The notes beneath the pieces were generated by a model, which was given only the letters and a program-made list of their open reading frames with translations, ran no database searches and was not told where the DNA came from. Below are positions 4,031 through 6,455 of a stretch of 6,455 nucleotides of DNA, piece after piece. The position numbers were made by a program, and so were the translations under genes. Source of the DNA: Gemmataceae bacterium (lineage in GTDB: Bacteria > Planctomycetota > Planctomycetia > Gemmatales > Gemmataceae); the NCBI GenBank assembly GCA_947490035.1, contig CANLGS010000255.1, forward strand, positions 1-6,455, read 5' to 3'. Numbering within the stretch: the stretch's first letter is position 1; each line of letters starts with the position of its first letter.

Positions 4031-6455
4031 ATGCCGGATGTGAAGCTCCGCCCGTTCAAGAAGTTGCTCGTCGCGAACCGCAGCGAGATCGCGATTCGGG
4101 TGTTTCGTTCCGCGCACGAACTCGGCATCCGCACCGTCGCCATCTACTCGCACGAGGACCGGTTCGCGCTCCACCGGTTCAAGGCGGACGAAGCCTATCA
4201 GGTCGGTAAGCCGGGCGAGCCGATCCGCGCGTACCTCGACATTCCCGGCATTGTGAAGCTCGCGAAGGAAGTGGGCGTCGATGCCGTTCACCCCGGTTAC
4301 GGGTTCCTCTCCGAGAACGCGGCGTTCGCTCGCGCCTGTGCCGAAGCCGGTATCACCTTCGTCGGCCCACGCCCGGAAGTGTTGGAGCAACTCGGCGACA
4401 AGGTGACCGCACGCGCGCTGGCGAAGAAGGCGAACGTACCGATTCTCTCCGGCGGCGAGACCCCGCTTGCGTCGGTCGAAGAGGGCAAGGCACTCGCTGA
4501 GAAGCTCGGCTATCCGGTCATCGTGAAGGCGTCGATGGGCGGCGGCGGTCGCGGGATGCGCGTCGTTCACACCGCCGACAAACTCCAGGAGGCCGTCGAG
4601 TCGGCGCAGCGCGAAGCGGGCGCCGCGTTCGGCATTCCGGACGTGTTCCTCGAAAAGTTCGTCGTCCGCGCCAAGCACATCGAAGTGCAATTAATCGGCG
4701 ACAAGCACGGCGGGCTGGTTCACCTCTTCGAGCGCGACTGCTCCATCCAGCGGCGGCACCAGAAGGTGGTGGAACTCGCGCCCGCGCCGAGCCTGCCGGA
4801 CGACGTGCGGAAAGGCATCCTCGACGCGGCGCTCGCGGTAGGGCGCGCGTGCGGCATCGACAACGCAAGCACGGTCGAGTTCCTCTACGACACCGACGCG
4901 AACAAATTTTACTTCATCGAAGTCAACCCGCGGATCCAGGTGGAACACACCGTCACCGAGCAGGTCACGGGCTACGACCTTGTCCGGTCGCAAATCCTGA
5001 TCGCAAGCGGGCTGCCGCTGAACCACGAGCGCGTGCGGCTGGAGCAAAGCGCGATCTCCACTCGCGGCTTCGCGATCCAGTGTCGCGTCACGACCGAAGA
5101 CCCCGCGAACGGCTTCGTGCCCGACTACGGCCGCCTGAGCGCGTACCGCTCGAGCGGTGGGCCCGGCATCCGGCTCGACGCCGGCACCGCGTTCGGCGGG
5201 GCGGTCATCACGCCGTTCTACGATTCGCTGCTCGTGAAGGTGACCGTCAGCGGCCTGACCTTCGCGGACTGCGCGACGCGGATGGAGCGCTGCCTGCAAG
5301 AGTTCCGCGTCCGCGGCGTGAAGACGAACATCCCGTTCCTCCTCAACCTGATCGCGCACCCGCAGTTCCTCGCGGGCGACGTGACGACACGCTTCCTTGA
5401 CGAAACGCCCGACCTGTTCAAGTTCAGCGCGCGCCGCGACCGCGCGACGAAGGTGCTGTCGTACCTCGCGGAGGTCATCGTCAACGGGCACCCGGAGATT
5501 CGCGAGAAGGGGAAGTCGCCGACGGTGCCCGCACTCGCGACAGTGAGGCTCGCGAAGCCGCAGACGGCACTACCAACGGGGACGCGCGACACGTTCAAGG
5601 AACTCGGCGCCGCGAAGTTCGCGCAGTGGACACGCGAGCAAACTCGCCTGCTCGTCACGGACACGACGATGCGCGACGCGCACCAGTCGCTGTTCGCAAC
5701 GCGGATGCGCACGTTCGACATGCTCGCCATCGCGGACCGGTACGCGCGCGAACACGCCGACCTGTTCTCGATGGAGATGTGGGGCGGGGCGACCTTCGAC
5801 ACCGCGATGCGGTTCCTGAAGGAGTCGCCGTGGGACCGGCTCGCCCGGCTCCGCGAGCGCGTCCCGAACATTCTGTTCCAGATGCTGGTGCGCGCCGCCA
5901 GCGCCGTCGGCTACACGAACTACCCGGACAACGTGGTGTACGAGTTCATCCGGCTCTCCGCCGAAGCCGGGATGGACCTGTTCCGCATCTTCGACGCGAA
6001 CAACTGGTTGCCGAACATCAAACTCGGCATCGACGCGGTACTGAAGACGAACGCCATATGCGAAGCCGCGGTGTGCTACACGGGCGACATCCTCGACCCC
6101 AATCGCGACAAGTTCACGCTCAACTACTTCGTGAACTTGGCGAAGGAACTGGAGAAGCTAGGAACGCACTTCCTCGCGATCAAGGACATGGCCGGGCTGC
6201 TCAAACCCTATGCCGCGAAGCGGCTCGTGAAGGCGCTGCGCGAAGCGGTGGGCGTGCCGATCCACTTCCACACGCACGACAGCGCCGGCGGGCAACTCGC
6301 GTCGTACATGATGGCCGCGGAAGAAGGCGTGAACGTGGTCGATTGCGCGTTCGCGCCGATGGCCGGCGTCACCTCGCAGCCGAGCCTCAACGCGCTTGTC
6401 GAAGCCACGCGATTCACACCGCGCGACACCGGACTCAAATTCGACACATTACAAG
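4031..6455 (+). CDS. pyc: Pyruvate carboxylase (3' end outside the window)
   Basis: This enzyme carboxylates pyruvate to oxaloacetate using ATP, bicarbonate and biotin, refilling the TCA cycle in the cytoplasm. The first 808 residues are seen, of about 1150 typical for the family. The biotin carboxylase domain (1 to about 455) has VANRSEIAIR at 14-23, HPGYGFLSEN at 87-96, ATP-grasp loop KASMGGGGRGMR at 166-177, RDCSIQRRHQK at 235-245, and EVNPRIQVEH at 297-306 carrying the metal-binding Glu/Asn and catalytic Arg. The carboxyltransferase domain begins near 540: TDTTMRDAHQS (D549 metal ligand), WGGATFD, FQMLVRAASAVGY, CYTGDI, K718 in AIKDMAGLLKP (expected carboxylated lysine), and HTHD with H747/H749 as metal ligands. 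The two activities in one chain distinguish it from acetyl-CoA carboxylase subunits and oxaloacetate decarboxylase. The ATG start has GAGG ending 8 nt upstream, and the frame is closed by TAA at 3956-3958. Odd points: ANN for SLN in the FDSLNW motif, and PMAG for SMSG before TSQPS. The biotin carrier domain lies past the window. Confidence 0.95.
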   Translation, partial: MPDVKLRPFKKLLVANRSEIAIRVFRSAHELGIRTVAIYSHEDRFALHRFKADEAYQVGKPGEPIRAYLDIPGIVKLAKEVGVDAVHPGYGFLSENAAFARACAEAGITFVGPRPEVLEQLGDKVTARALAKKANVPILSGGETPLASVEEGKALAEKLGYPVIVKASMGGGGRGMRVVHTADKLQEAVESAQREAGAAFGIPDVFLEKFVVRAKHIEVQLIGDKHGGLVHLFERDCSIQRRHQKVVELAPAPSLPDDVRKGILDAALAVGRACGIDNASTVEFLYDTDANKFYFIEVNPRIQVEHTVTEQVTGYDLVRSQILIASGLPLNHERVRLEQSAISTRGFAIQCRVTTEDPANGFVPDYGRLSAYRSSGGPGIRLDAGTAFGGAVITPFYDSLLVKVTVSGLTFADCATRMERCLQEFRVRGVKTNIPFLLNLIAHPQFLAGDVTTRFLDETPDLFKFSARRDRATKVLSYLAEVIVNGHPEIREKGKSPTVPALATVRLAKPQTALPTGTRDTFKELGAAKFAQWTREQTRLLVTDTTMRDAHQSLFATRMRTFDMLAIADRYAREHADLFSMEMWGGATFDTAMRFLKESPWDRLARLRERVPNILFQMLVRAASAVGYTNYPDNVVYEFIRLSAEAGMDLFRIFDANNWLPNIKLGIDAVLKTNAICEAAVCYTGDILDPNRDKFTLNYFVNLAKELEKLGTHFLAIKDMAGLLKPYAAKRLVKALREAVGVPIHFHTHDSAGGQLASYMMAAEEGVNVVDCAFAPMAGVTSQPSLNALVEATRFTPRDTGLKFDTLQ

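Noticed and set aside
3791..4690. 299-codon minus-strand frame spanning the long inverted repeat and the start of pyruvate carboxylase
   Set aside because: It lies opposite strongly conserved biotin carboxylase sequence and its C-terminal end is just the repeat translated. No domain or ribosome site supports it.
4691..5871. Two further long minus-strand frames (4691-5491 and 5218-5871)
   Set aside because: Both are antisense to conserved pyruvate carboxylase motifs and have compositions expected from shadow frames at high GC.
1..6455. A defence, mobile or biosynthetic system across the window
   Set aside because: The four genes are a kinase, ComF, an exported DUF1573 protein and a central metabolic enzyme, with separate 3' structures and no shared context. 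I see no integrase, transposase, toxin-antitoxin, nuclease or assembly-line domain.

Overview
This window looks like ordinary chromosome from a very GC-rich bacterium, most likely a planctomycete of the Gemmata type. The reasons are strong G/C preference at third codon positions, a secreted DUF1573 protein with an SCGC motif, a soluble kinase with an HDOD-like front end, a ComF protein in an unrelated gene context, and long dispersed-looking palindromes between genes. The taxonomic placement is an inference from gene content and style; no marker gene is present.

Four genes lie on the + strand, none overlapping. (1) 43-1710: a cytoplasmic sensor histidine kinase with a degenerate HDOD-like N-terminal region, preceded at the window edge by a 7-bp tandem repeat. 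(2) 1862-2599: a ComF-family double zinc ribbon phosphoribosyltransferase-like protein. (3) 2812-3798: an exported DUF1573 protein. (4) 4031 to the window end: pyruvate carboxylase, with its biotin carboxylase domain and most of its carboxyltransferase domain; the C-terminal part including the biotin carrier domain lies beyond the window.

The genes do not form an obvious pathway and probably belong to separate transcription units. The gaps are 151, 213 and 232 bp. The first holds a 60-bp palindrome-of-palindromes whose left arm contains the kinase stop codon. The second holds a small hairpin, a candidate -10 box and a 5'-leader hairpin with a run of eight G. The third holds a 152-bp inverted repeat with 55-bp perfect arms, starting three bases after the DUF1573 stop. 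Three of the four starts have a purine-rich Shine-Dalgarno exactly 8 nt upstream, which fixes the comF and DUF1573 starts.

I found no phage, transposase, CRISPR or RNA gene and no convincing new multi-gene system. The best leads are the two long inverted repeats hugging stop codons, the HDOD-like kinase fusion, and unusual residues in otherwise invariant pyruvate carboxylase motifs.
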